From Oceanospirillum linum (GTDB lineage Bacteria; Pseudomonadota; Gammaproteobacteria; Pseudomonadales; Halomonadaceae): a DNA stretch of 64,000 bases. Where the stretch lies: contig NZ_MTSD02000001.1 of the NCBI RefSeq assembly GCF_001995095.2, forward strand, positions 124,001 through 188,000. The letters run 5' to 3'. The translations under genes and the position numbers were made by a program. The notes under the pieces were generated by a model. It did no database searches. It was not told the DNA's origin and worked only from the letters and a program-made list of their open reading frames with translations. Positions 48,127 to 55,867 of this stretch are shown here, in pieces. The stretch's first letter is position 1; every line of letters begins with the position of its first letter.

Positions 48127-48848
48127 GGGTTTGCCCCTTCTACCGCTGAAGGTTCTACGGTGCTAACCGCCTGGTTCAGCGTCGGCAGATGCAGATGGCG
48201 ATCAAAGTGAGATTTCAGGCTGTCATCATGACTGACAAATACCAGTGAGCTGCCGCTTTGTTCTGTTTCAGCCATCAATAATTGCAAAAACTGGTCCCGA
48301 CTTTCTCTGTCCAGGGCCGATGTTGGTTCATCCGCTATAATCAGATCCGGTGCGCCGATCAAAGCCCGGGCAACTGCGACACGCTGCTGCTGCCCGATAC
48401 TCAGATTCATCACAGATTTCGTCCAGAGAGACTCCGGCAACAACAGCCGACTCAGCAAACGTTTTGCCTCATCCAGCGCACTGACCTGAGCCTGCTTCAG
48501 ATTGGTAACTCGCTGGTGAGAAAAATCACAGGCCAGAGTGACATTATCCAGCACATTCAGATACGGCAGCAGGTTGAATTGCTGGAAGACCAGGCCAATA
48601 TGATCCGCCCGAAAGTGATCCCGCTTAGCTGCGCTAAGCTTTTCGATCCGTTGTCCAGCGATCTCAACAACCCCCTGCTGAGGCACAACAACACCAGCTA
48701 ACAGCGATAACAGAGTACTTTTACCACAGCCACTCGGTCCATAAACGAAGAGACGCTCTCCGGCATTCAGCCGGAAAGCGTCAATACTAAGGGCGGGTTT
48801 TGCCTGCCCGGGCCAGGCAAAACTCAGCTGTTTCAGATCAATAATCAC
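48123..48848 (-). CDS. ABC transporter ATPase (LolD-type), ZrgB-like
   Basis: A protein of about 241 residues. It has Walker A (VYGPSGCGKSTLLSLL), a Q-loop (HIGLVFQQFNLLPYL), a modified signature NLSIGQQQRVAVARAL (LSGGQ replaced by LSIGQ) and Walker B (LIIADEPTSALD). The start is uncertain: GTG at 48848 follows the family length, and TTG at 48860 overlaps the upstream gene with a GGAG nearby. The gene begins where the DUF2796 gene ends and overlaps the permease gene by four bases. Confidence 0.88.
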   Translation of the reverse strand: MIIDLKQLSFAWPGQAKPALSIDAFRLNAGERLFVYGPSGCGKSTLLSLLAGVVVPQQGVVEIAGQRIEKLSAAKRDHFRADHIGLVFQQFNLLPYLNVLDNVTLACDFSHQRVTNLKQAQVSALDEAKRLLSRLLLPESLWTKSVMNLSIGQQQRVAVARALIGAPDLIIADEPTSALDRESRDQFLQLLMAETEQSGSSLVFVSHDDSLKSHFDRHLHLPTLNQAVSTVEPSAVEGANP

Positions 48849-48849
48849 C

Positions 48850-49659
48850 TTACCAGTCAAGGCTTCCGTCTCCTTCCCATTCCGTAACCACAACAGTACG
48901 CTCAGAAACCGCCTCAATACGCAGCAGTTCAAGATATGGCAGCTGGCTGAACAGCTTCAGCTCAAGTGGTGAAACCGCTTCGCTATCACAGTGGAAGGTA
49001 TAGCTGGCTTCAACATCAACATGACCGTGGTCGTGGTGCTCGTCATGATCGTGCTCATCGTGGTGTTCGTCATGATCATGCTCATCATGGTGCTCGTCAT
49101 GATCGTGCTCATCATGGTGCTCGTCGTGATCATGCTCATCGTGGTGCTCGTCATGATCGTGCTCATCGTGGTGCTCGTCATGATCATGCTCATCGTGGTG
49201 CTCGTCATGATCATGCTCATCGTGATCTTCGTGGTCATCATGAGCATGATGACGTTCTTTATGTCCTTCAGCATCCAGGAAAGGCAGAGAAACCGTGCGC
49301 TCTTCCAGTTCGCAATTGGCAGGTAAACTCAGCCATTTCTCCGGGTGATGAAGTATCTCATCTGCATGATAAAGCGCTTCCTGCTCTTTTTTATTCGTTG
49401 GCTCATGCTCATAACCGATCACACTATCAGCAGCTGCTGTAAAACTGATGCTAATCTCATGCCCTTCCTGAGCCAGAGCCAGATTAGCGACACCATGCTC
49501 ATGGGCACTCAGGTCAGCGGCCTTAACAGGGCTCGCCAGTAGCAAGGTAAGTATGGGTAACGCAGTCGTCACAGAAAGAGCCTGCCGGATACGATTCAGG
49601 TGTTGATTACAGAAACAATTAAAAGGGACAGAGCGTTTAAAAACAGCAGCAGATTTCAT
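48850..49659 (-). CDS. His-rich DUF2796 periplasmic protein, ZrgA-like zinc binder
   Basis: A 269-residue protein with a signal peptide (to about residue 47, ASPVKAADL) and a DUF2796 domain (SAHEHGVANLALAQEGHEIS). A histidine/aspartate repeat of seven HDEHDHDEH units runs at about 146-209. Such stretches bind Zn2+ or Ni2+ with high capacity. The V. cholerae ZrgA protein of the zinc-uptake operon zrgABCDE has the same DUF2796 and His-rich design. The ATG has AAAGGA upstream. A Zur-like operator overlaps the promoter (49760-49796). It is first in the leftward operon with the ATPase, permease and DUF3299 genes. Confidence 0.9.
   Translation of the reverse strand: MKSAAVFKRSVPFNCFCNQHLNRIRQALSVTTALPILTLLLASPVKAADLSAHEHGVANLALAQEGHEISISFTAAADSVIGYEHEPTNKKEQEALYHADEILHHPEKWLSLPANCELEERTVSLPFLDAEGHKERHHAHDDHEDHDEHDHDEHHDEHDHDEHHDEHDHDEHHDEHDHDEHHDEHDHDEHHDEHDHDEHHDEHDHDEHHDHGHVDVEASYTFHCDSEAVSPLELKLFSQLPYLELLRIEAVSERTVVVTEWEGDGSLDW
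49033..49221. repeat. Seven tandem 27-bp repeats encoding a His-rich tract
   Basis: Seven copies of a 27-base unit, for example GTGGTGCTCGTCATGATCGT plus seven bases, differing at only a few positions. Each encodes nine residues HDEHDHDEH on the minus strand. The DNA identity between units makes copy-number change by slippage likely. All six frames are open across the array, so other-frame ORFs here are artefacts. Confidence 0.95.
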
Positions 49660-49759
49660 AAATCATCCTTTGTAGGCTACCAGCCAACTTGCAAGCAAGA
49701 GTATAAAATTTAGTCCCTGAGCCGACAATTCACTCAGAACACCTTTTAAAAAGACTGAC

Positions 49760-49796
49760 GTTATAAAACAAAATTTGAAATGTTACAACATAACAC
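49760..49796 (-). promoter_or_regulatory. Promoter of the zinc operon with a Zur-like box
   Basis: On the minus strand -35 TTGTAA (49783-49788) and -10 TATAAC (49760-49765) are 17 bases apart. The sequence GAAATGTTACAACATAAC (49777-49794) covers the -35 and closely resembles the gammaproteobacterial Zur box (ATGTTATA-type palindrome). Zur with zinc would block this promoter. The rest of the 331-base gap between this gene and nth shows nothing else. Confidence 0.7.
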
Positions 49797-49990
49797 CCCG
49801 GCTGAATATCCCGCTTATCTTTTAGAAACCACGCTCTTATTTGTGGTCAGGACACCCCCTTGTGCCTTGGCTTTAATTGATACAGCTGAAATAATACCGG
49901 CATAACAAAGAGCAGCAAACGACGACCTGCTGGCATCTATGCTCCCAACGCTTTCAGAAACCTCATTTCTTTTCGAGAACAGTCGTTACT

Positions 49991-50626
49991 ATGAACGCCG
50001 AAAAACGCTACGAGATTTTTTCCCGTCTACGGGATAACAACCCGCACCCGACGACAGAGCTGAACTATACCTCCCCTTTCGAGCTGTTAATCGCAGTACT
50101 TCTCTCCGCACAGGCCACGGATGTCGGAGTCAACAAAGCAACAGCCAAACTTTATCCCGTAGCCAATACCCCCCAGGCGATTTACGACCTGGGGGTCGAT
50201 GGCCTGAAGGAGTACATCAAAACCATCGGCCTGTTTAACAGTAAGGCTGAAAATACCATTAAGACCTGCCGCATACTGCTGGACAAGCACAACGGCGAGG
50301 TACCACAAACCCGAAAGGAGCTGGAGGCGTTGCCCGGTGTTGGCCGGAAAACCGCCAATGTTGTGCTGAATACCGCCTTTGGCCAGCCGACCATCGCCGT
50401 GGATACTCACATCTTCCGGGTATCCAACCGTACGGGTATCGCCAAAGGAAAAAATGTCGATGAGGTGGAGCAAAAACTACTGCGCCATGTCCCCAAAGAG
50501 TTCAAACTGGATATCCATCACTGGCTTATTCTTCATGGGCGCTACACCTGCGTAGCACGCAAACCACGCTGTGGCTCGTGCCTAATTGAAGATCTGTGTG
50601 AGTTTAAAGAGAAAACGGAGATCTGA
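49991..50626 (+). CDS. nth: Endonuclease III
   Basis: A 211-residue DNA glycosylase/AP lyase that removes oxidised pyrimidines. It has the helix-hairpin-helix LPGVGRKTANVVLNTAFG with the catalytic lysine, the catalytic Asp in IAVDTHIFRVSNRTG, and the [4Fe-4S] ligands C-x6-C-x2-C-x5-C in CVARKPRCGSCLIEDLC. Size equals E. coli Nth (211). In E. coli nth closes the rnf operon; here it is 10 kb away and stands alone. Confidence 0.97.
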   Translation: MNAEKRYEIFSRLRDNNPHPTTELNYTSPFELLIAVLLSAQATDVGVNKATAKLYPVANTPQAIYDLGVDGLKEYIKTIGLFNSKAENTIKTCRILLDKHNGEVPQTRKELEALPGVGRKTANVVLNTAFGQPTIAVDTHIFRVSNRTGIAKGKNVDEVEQKLLRHVPKEFKLDIHHWLILHGRYTCVARKPRCGSCLIEDLCEFKEKTEI

Positions 50627-50815
50627 TTCCGTCAAAGTAATAAAGGTGTAACGCAACGCGAGAGCAAACCGTACTTTCGCGTACTTTTTCTGAGCGCTCC
50701 CGGAATCACCTTCCTACGCCAACAGATGCTCAGCCTGCCGTTGTTACACGGATGTAATATCCCTGCCCCAGATCAACCCTCTCTTTAAAAAAACCTAATG
50801 TCATAAAACCGTCAT

Positions 50816-50858
50816 TTGACCCATACCCGGGACAAATGTATTGTCGTTGTATATACAT
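50816..50858 (+). promoter_or_regulatory. Promoter and palindrome upstream of the small RHH gene
   Basis: -35 TTGACC (50816-50821) and -10 TATTGT (50839-50844), 17 bases apart. The perfect 10-bp palindrome TGTATATACA (50849-50858) lies just at the expected transcription start. RHH proteins usually repress their own promoter through such sites, so autoregulation is plausible. The 273-base gap before it shows no other feature. Confidence 0.55.
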
Positions 50859-50899
50859 TGCATATCACCAAGATATCCAATACAAAACAGGCGGGGCTG

Positions 50900-51085
50900 A
50901 TGATGCCGTCAGAGAAAAAGAAGAAAAAAAATAGCCAACTGATTATCCGTATTAATCAGCAGGAAAGAGATGCATTTGTTTCTCTTTGCGATGAGCTGGA
51001 TACCAGTGCCGCCCGTGAAGTTCGCCGTTTTATACGCAGTTTTCTGGCAGAGCATAAAACACCAGATGATCAGGCATCCACCTGA
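50900..51085 (+). CDS. Small ribbon-helix-helix-like DNA-binding protein
   Basis: A 61-residue protein from ATG 50900 (an adjacent ATG at 50903 is equally possible). A Lys-rich start (MMPSEKKKKKNSQ) is followed by LIIRINQQERDAFVSLCDEL and REVRRFIRSFLAEHK. This fits a beta strand plus two helices, the ribbon-helix-helix fold of CopG/Arc-type regulators. An upstream in-frame extension of 28 residues lacks homology signs. No toxin gene is next to it; the following small gene encodes a 38-residue basic protein. A self-repressing regulator or an orphan antitoxin are both possible. Confidence 0.7.
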   Translation: MMPSEKKKKKNSQLIIRINQQERDAFVSLCDELDTSAAREVRRFIRSFLAEHKTPDDQAST

Positions 51086-51202
51086 AACACTGAATGCTCT
51101 GCAAATTACCGCTCTGGTTTGGAGTGTTTATCACTTGGATCAGTCAGCGTTTTTTCAAAGCCGGTGAGTCTTCACCGGCCTAAATCTGAAAGGAGAAGTA
51201 CG

Positions 51203-51319
51203 ATGGCTAAGGTAGCTAAAAAAGAAGTTAAAAAAGAGATCAAAGCACGCGAAGCTAAGATCGAAAAACATGAAGGCAAAGTTAAAAAGCTGAAAAAAGC
51301 ACTGAAAAAAGCTAAGTAA
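51203..51319 (+). CDS. 38-residue Lys-rich coiled-coil peptide
   Basis: MAKVAKKEVKKEIKAREAKI continues to a C-terminal KKLKKALKKAK. The peptide is about 45 percent lysine, with heptad-like spacing of hydrophobic residues, so one long basic amphipathic helix is likely. It has a near-perfect SD (AAAGGAGAAG, eight bases before the ATG) and a strong terminator 20 bases after the stop, which together indicate a real, well-expressed gene. I do not recognise a family. Nucleic-acid or membrane binding is plausible by composition only. Confidence 0.75.
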   Translation: MAKVAKKEVKKEIKAREAKIEKHEGKVKKLKKALKKAK

Positions 51320-51337
51320 GTTTTTGCCTTGCATAGA

Positions 51338-51360
51338 AACGGCCTACGGGCCGTTTTTTT
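51338..51360 (+). terminator. Terminator after the 38-residue gene
   Basis: Stem AACGGCC / GGCCGTT with loop TACG, then seven T residues. Confidence 0.9.
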
Positions 51361-51562
51361 ATGTCAGGCACCCACCCGTTAACAGCTGACACCCCATCTT
51401 CCCCCTCTCTTGCGCATCACTTTATTATGACGGTACAGACGTTCAGCTCGCTCTTTTTGTGCAGCCGTCATTCGATCTTGCTAAACTTGCCCTCCTGTCA
51501 ACCCCGGCTCTGCCAGATTAAGGCAGCAAAAAAATCTGCAACGCTAACCCTCAAGCTAAATA

Positions 51563-52519
51563 ATGGACGTTTTCGTGAACACGAGTGCCCCGCTTTTACA
51601 GCCCCGGAACCTGGGCTCAGGCTATCTGGTAAAAATTTTTGTTTTTTTTCTACTGGGTTGTTCTATCGCAATGTCAGCACATGCTGGTGGAATTGAGCTA
51701 CAGGATGACCTTAACAATAAGGTCGTTCTGCCACAGCCTGCACAGCGCATTGTCAGCCTGGCACCCAGTGTTACCGAGCTACTGTTTTCTGCCGGAGCAG
51801 GGAGTAAAGTCGTAGCGGCAGTGGATTATAGTGACTTCCCCGAAGAGGCTAAAACCCTGCCCAGAGTTGGCGGTTATACCCAACTGGATATTGAGCGCAT
51901 TCTTGCGCTCCGTCCAGACGTGGTAATCGGCTGGAAGAGTGGCAACCACCCAGCGGCACTGGAGCAGCTGCGCAAACTGAACATACCGGTTTATATTACA
52001 GAAACCCGCTTTCTGGATCAGATCCCCACAACCCTTGAACGCTTTGGTCTGATGGCAGGCACACAGGCCCAGGCTCAACAGGAAGCCGAACATTTTCGCA
52101 ATACACTCCATCGGCTCAAAACACAGTACCAGCATAAGACGCCCGTTCGCGTTTTCTATCAGGTCTGGAATCAACCTCTGATTACCATTAACCGGCAAAA
52201 CCTGATTAATCAGGTCATTGAAGCCTGCGGTGGTCAAAATGTCTTTGCTGAATTGAATACTATCGCCCCCCGTATTGATGTAGAGGCCGTGCTTAAAGCG
52301 AACCCCGATGCAATTGTCGCCAGTGGCATGGGTATTGAACGTCCTGAATGGCTGGACGAATGGCTCAAATGGCCTGCTATTAAGGCGGTAAAAAACCATC
52401 AGCTACACTTTATTCCACCCGGGCATATTCAACGTCAGACCGTTCGTGTTTTATTGGGTACTGAGCGTCTTTGCCAGCAACTTGAGCAGACCCGTCACAC
52501 CATGGACGGCCAACCATGA
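51563..52519 (+). CDS. btuF: Cobalamin-type ABC transporter substrate-binding protein (BtuF-like)
   Basis: A 318-residue protein with an N-terminal signal segment (hydrophobic FVFFLLGCSIAMSAHA, residues 26-41) after a longer-than-usual leader. The mature part is a class III periplasmic binding protein: RIVSLAPSVTELLFSAGAGS, DFPEEAKTLPRVGGYTQLD and ERILALRPDVVIGWKSGN, as in BtuF. No SD of quality precedes the ATG; a GTG twelve bases in is possible. First gene of btuFCD, overlapping btuC by four bases. The upstream 200 bases show no cobalamin riboswitch. Confidence 0.85.
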   Translation: MDVFVNTSAPLLQPRNLGSGYLVKIFVFFLLGCSIAMSAHAGGIELQDDLNNKVVLPQPAQRIVSLAPSVTELLFSAGAGSKVVAAVDYSDFPEEAKTLPRVGGYTQLDIERILALRPDVVIGWKSGNHPAALEQLRKLNIPVYITETRFLDQIPTTLERFGLMAGTQAQAQQEAEHFRNTLHRLKTQYQHKTPVRVFYQVWNQPLITINRQNLINQVIEACGGQNVFAELNTIAPRIDVEAVLKANPDAIVASGMGIERPEWLDEWLKWPAIKAVKNHQLHFIPPGHIQRQTVRVLLGTERLCQQLEQTRHTMDGQP

Positions 52520-53565
52520 CCCAGGACAGGCCCGGCAAAAACGTCAGCTATAGCCAGCAGCAAAAGCTTAGAGCTCTTTTCTGGCTTGGGGGCTTAGCGC
52601 TGGCCTGCATACTGAGCCTTATGCTATCGCTACTGACCGGTAGTATCGATGTGGTCATTGCGGATATCTGGCAGCTGATTCAATACCAGACCGGACTAAG
52701 TCACTCACCGGTCAACGCACTATCCGCCACCGTTATAACTGAGCTTCGCCTGCCCCGGTCTCTTTCAGCCCTTGTCGTTGGTGCTGAACTGGCGCTGGCC
52801 GGTTGCCTGATGCAGGTACTGCTACGCAACCCCCTGGCTGATCCCTATGTTCTTGGGGTATCCGGCGGGGCTGCGGTGGGGGCTCTGTTCAGTATCATGG
52901 CGGGGCTGGGCAGTTTCTGGGTCTCCGGCAGTGCCTTTGTTGGCGCATTAACGAACCTGCTACTGGTTTTTGGCCTGTCCCACGCCAGTGGCGTCTGGTC
53001 CCCCTCTCGCCTGCTGCTAACGGGGGTGGTCACCGCCGCCGGCTGGGGAGCCGTTATCAGCTTTATGCTCTCCATTGGTGAAGATAATCAGTTACGCGGA
53101 ATGCTGTTTTGGCTGATGGGTGACCTGAGTCGCGCCACCCTACCCGGCTGGCACGGGCTATTCCTGCTGATAAGCCTGACGATCAGCGCTCTTTTGGCAC
53201 GACCACTGAATATGATGCTCAGAGGGGAGTTACAGGCTAAGGCTCTGGGTGTTGCCGTTTATCCTCTGCAGATCACCCTGTACTTACTGGCATCGGTATT
53301 AACCGCATCTGCGGTTACCCAGGCCGGAAGTGTTGGCTTTCTGGGTCTGGTTGTCCCCCATATTCTACGCCTCAGCATCGGTTCCGATCACCGCCTGCTG
53401 TTACCGGCAACAGCTCTGGCAGGCGCTTGTCTTCTGCTACTGGCAGATACCCTTGCCCGTACGCTAATCGCCCCGCAGCAGCTACCTGTGGGGGTTATCA
53501 CCGCCTTTATCGGAGTACCGGTTTTCCTCTGGGTACTGCAGAAAAGCAATCGGGGGACAATATGA
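52516..53565 (+). CDS. btuC: Cobalamin-type ABC transporter permease (BtuC-like)
   Basis: A 349-residue FecCD/BtuC permease with about ten hydrophobic helices. It shows the family signatures RLPRSLSALVVGAELALAG, NPLADPYVLGVSGGAAVGAL and GSVGFLGLVVPHILRLSIG. It forms the membrane channel and overlaps both btuF (four bases) and btuD (four bases). Siderophore permeases share this fold; cobalamin is preferred because of the BtuF-like partner. Confidence 0.9.
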   Translation: MTQDRPGKNVSYSQQQKLRALFWLGGLALACILSLMLSLLTGSIDVVIADIWQLIQYQTGLSHSPVNALSATVITELRLPRSLSALVVGAELALAGCLMQVLLRNPLADPYVLGVSGGAAVGALFSIMAGLGSFWVSGSAFVGALTNLLLVFGLSHASGVWSPSRLLLTGVVTAAGWGAVISFMLSIGEDNQLRGMLFWLMGDLSRATLPGWHGLFLLISLTISALLARPLNMMLRGELQAKALGVAVYPLQITLYLLASVLTASAVTQAGSVGFLGLVVPHILRLSIGSDHRLLLPATALAGACLLLLADTLARTLIAPQQLPVGVITAFIGVPVFLWVLQKSNRGTI

Positions 53566-54380
53566 ACTGCGACAAGATATTACCGAATAGAGAAAATCCA
53601 CCACCCTTGCTGGCAAGTCATAACCTGACCGTAAGTATTGGCGGAAAAACCCTGTGCCGTAACTGGCAGCTACAACTCAAAAGTGGTGAAATCTGGGGCA
53701 TTCTAGGGGGAAATGGCGCAGGAAAAACAACGCTGCTGCATACTCTGGCAGGGTTACGGAAAGCAGATCAGGGTGAAGTTCTGCTGCAGAACAGGCCTCT
53801 AGAAAGATTAAAAGACCGTGAAAGAGCGCAACAGCTTGGCTTCTTGCTACAGGATGACAGCACAGCCTTTCCGGCCACGGTGCTTGAAACCGCACTCCAG
53901 GGACGACATCCTCATATGGGGCACTTCAGTTGGGAGAGTTCAGAAGATGAAGCCATCGCAATGGCAGCGCTGAAGCAGGTTGGCCTTACCGATTACTGTC
54001 AGCGCAATATCGATCAACTCTCCGGTGGTGAGCGTCAGCGACTCAAAATCGCAACACTCCTGGTGCAACAGCCTAAGGTTTGGCTACTGGATGAACCCGC
54101 TAATCACCTGGACCTGCACCATCAGGTCAGCCTGCTGGAGCAGCTGATCGGTTCGGTAAAAGCTCACTCCGGGACACTATTGATGAGCTTGCATGACCTG
54201 AACCTGGCCCAGCGCTTCTGCGACAAGCTGATTCTGCTCTTCCCAGCGGATGAAAAAGGTAACGGGCCGGAAGTAGGCGATAAAGTAGAGCTACTGACAG
54301 AAGAGAATCTCCAGCGCCTCTATCAGCACCCCATCCGCCGTCTGACAACAGAAGCCGGGCCCGTATTTATTCCGGCCTGA
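53562..54380 (+). CDS. btuD: Cobalamin-type ABC transporter ATPase (BtuD-like)
   Basis: A 272-residue ATPase: Walker A LGGNGAGKTTLLHTLAG, signature QLSGGERQRLKIATLL, Walker B KVWLLDEPANHLDL and the H-loop in LLMSLHDLNLAQRF. It starts inside the btuC stop codon (ATGA at 53562), so upstream in-frame extensions are rejected. It energises the BtuCDF importer. Confidence 0.9.
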   Translation: MNCDKILPNRENPPPLLASHNLTVSIGGKTLCRNWQLQLKSGEIWGILGGNGAGKTTLLHTLAGLRKADQGEVLLQNRPLERLKDRERAQQLGFLLQDDSTAFPATVLETALQGRHPHMGHFSWESSEDEAIAMAALKQVGLTDYCQRNIDQLSGGERQRLKIATLLVQQPKVWLLDEPANHLDLHHQVSLLEQLIGSVKAHSGTLLMSLHDLNLAQRFCDKLILLFPADEKGNGPEVGDKVELLTEENLQRLYQHPIRRLTTEAGPVFIPA

Positions 54381-54410
54381 CACTCTGCACTCTGATCAAC
54401 AGGTAACCCT

Positions 54411-54989
54411 ATGACGCTCTTATGCTTATCCCGTCGCACCACCCTGCTGCGCACGCTCTTTTGCCTGATGACCATGATGTTTGCCTTACCAACCCAAGCC
54501 TGGTGGTTGCCAGGAGGAGACAATAATGAGGATCGCGGCTATCAGGCCGAGTTTCCATTTAATGAACACTATCAGTTTGAGTGCGGTGCGTGCCATATCG
54601 CTTACCCGCCTCAGGTTTTACCCAAAGCCAGCTGGCAACATCTGTTTGCCAATCTGAACGATCATTTTGGCGAAGTCGCAACACCGGATCAGCATCAGAA
54701 AGAAATACTCAGCTATCTGCAAGACTATGCCAGTAACAGCCCCCATGCCGGTAAATTTAAAGACTTCACCAAGCGCCTGCAGACACCAGCTCCGGTTCGC
54801 ATCACCGAGCTTAGTTTCTGGCGACTGAAGCATGATAAGGTACTGAACCATAAAACTCGGTTTATCACCAACAATCCGGATGTCGGCAGTAGCAGCCGCT
54901 GTAACGCCTGCCATAAAGATGCCGAGAAAGGATTGTTCCAGAAACATACTGTCAGCATTCCGAACATAGAAAAGCGTGCGTATAAATAG
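54411..54989 (+). CDS. Periplasmic diheme cytochrome c (DHC type)
   Basis: A 192-residue protein with a signal peptide (1-30, MMFALPTQAWW). It has two heme-binding CxxCH motifs, CGACH near residue 62 and CNACH near residue 165, typical of the diheme DHC family, which carries electrons in the periplasm. It begins 31 bases after btuD in the same direction and may be co-transcribed, although a functional link to cobalamin uptake is not known. Confidence 0.88.
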   Translation: MTLLCLSRRTTLLRTLFCLMTMMFALPTQAWWLPGGDNNEDRGYQAEFPFNEHYQFECGACHIAYPPQVLPKASWQHLFANLNDHFGEVATPDQHQKEILSYLQDYASNSPHAGKFKDFTKRLQTPAPVRITELSFWRLKHDKVLNHKTRFITNNPDVGSSSRCNACHKDAEKGLFQKHTVSIPNIEKRAYK

Positions 54990-55161
54990 CGAATGCCCAT
55001 AGATAGAATAAAGCGATAACCAAAGACTGATTAATTACTCTGTAACGGGGTCTATTGTAATCTTCCCTATGCATCCCCACTCACTCAACGAGTATAAAGC
55101 CTAGCTTTACAGAATACAGAATAACGGCAACACACAAAACTGACCGATTAGCGGAGAAATT

Positions 55162-55572
55162 ATGCGTTTACTACACACTATGCTGCGGGTTGGCGACCTG
55201 CAAAAGTCCATCGAGTTTTATACCCAAGTGATGGGCATGGAGCTACTGCGTCAGTCTGAAAACGAAGAGTACAAGTACACCCTGGCGTTTCTGGGCTACG
55301 GCGATGAATCCGACACGACTGTTATCGAACTGACATACAACTGGGGCACCAGTGAGTACGATATGGGCAGCGGCTTTGGCCATCTTGCTATTGAAGTTGA
55401 TGATGTTTACAGCGCCTGCGATAAGATCCGTGCAGCAGGCGGCACCATCACCCGCGAACCAGGACCGGTGAAAGGTGGCAATACCGAAATCGCTTTTGTG
55501 CGTGACCCTGATGGTTACGCTATAGAGCTGATCGCCAGTAAGTTTGCTGGCAAAGGACTTGGCCAGGACTGA
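55162..55572 (+). CDS. gloA: Lactoylglutathione lyase (glyoxalase I)
   Basis: A 136-residue metalloenzyme converting methylglyoxal-glutathione hemithioacetal to lactoylglutathione. Metal ligands are His5 (RLLHTMLRV), Glu in VIELTYNWG, His in [11 protein letters not shown] and Glu in GYAIELIAS, the pattern of Ni-dependent bacterial GloA (E. coli 135 residues). GGAGAAATT before the ATG gives a good start. Monocistronic. Confidence 0.95.
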   Translation: MRLLHTMLRVGDLQKSIEFYTQVMGMELLRQSENEEYKYTLAFLGYGDESDTTVIELTYNWGTSEYDMGSGFGHLAIEVDDVYSACDKIRAAGGTITREPGPVKGGNTEIAFVRDPDGYAIELIASKFAGKGLGQD

Positions 55573-55583
55573 TTTAACCTCTC

Positions 55584-55627
55584 TGGCCGGATATAGTAGC
55601 CATCATGGCCGGATACAGCAGCCATCG
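55584..55627. repeat. Short tandem repeat downstream of gloA
   Basis: Two copies of about 21 bases (TGGCCGGATAYAGYAGCCAT) with period 22, starting 55584 and 55606. They lie in the 295-base gap between gloA and the crotonase gene, in which nothing else is evident. Confidence 0.6.
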
Positions 55628-55867
55628 GCATTGAGTCGATGGCTATTCCCCTTATCAGCAACCTCTGACCTGCAAAACCCCAGTCCCGTGCGTCTCCCCA
55701 TCCTATGCCATTGCGGCAGCTTCTTTCTTGAGCTATTTTCAAACAAGTGTTTAAATAGTTTCAGCTCTGCACCGAGCCTGAAGATAACATATCGCTTCTG
55801 ACCCGCACCGGAAAGCAGCGCCTAACAGACAAGCAACACGTAACAAGAAAACAATAACGAGGGATTT

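Noticed and set aside
49033-49221. Could the 27-bp repeats be a CRISPR array?
   Set aside because: The repeats are directly adjacent without spacers, lie inside a coding frame, and no cas genes are present.
48966-49442. Long open frames opposite the His-rich repeats, some looking like membrane or Arg/His proteins
   Set aside because: A 27-base unit without stops keeps all frames open, so they are by-products of the repeat.
51361-51562. Cobalamin riboswitch upstream of btuF
   Set aside because: No B12-box-like sequence was seen; only about 200 bases are available between the terminator and btuF.
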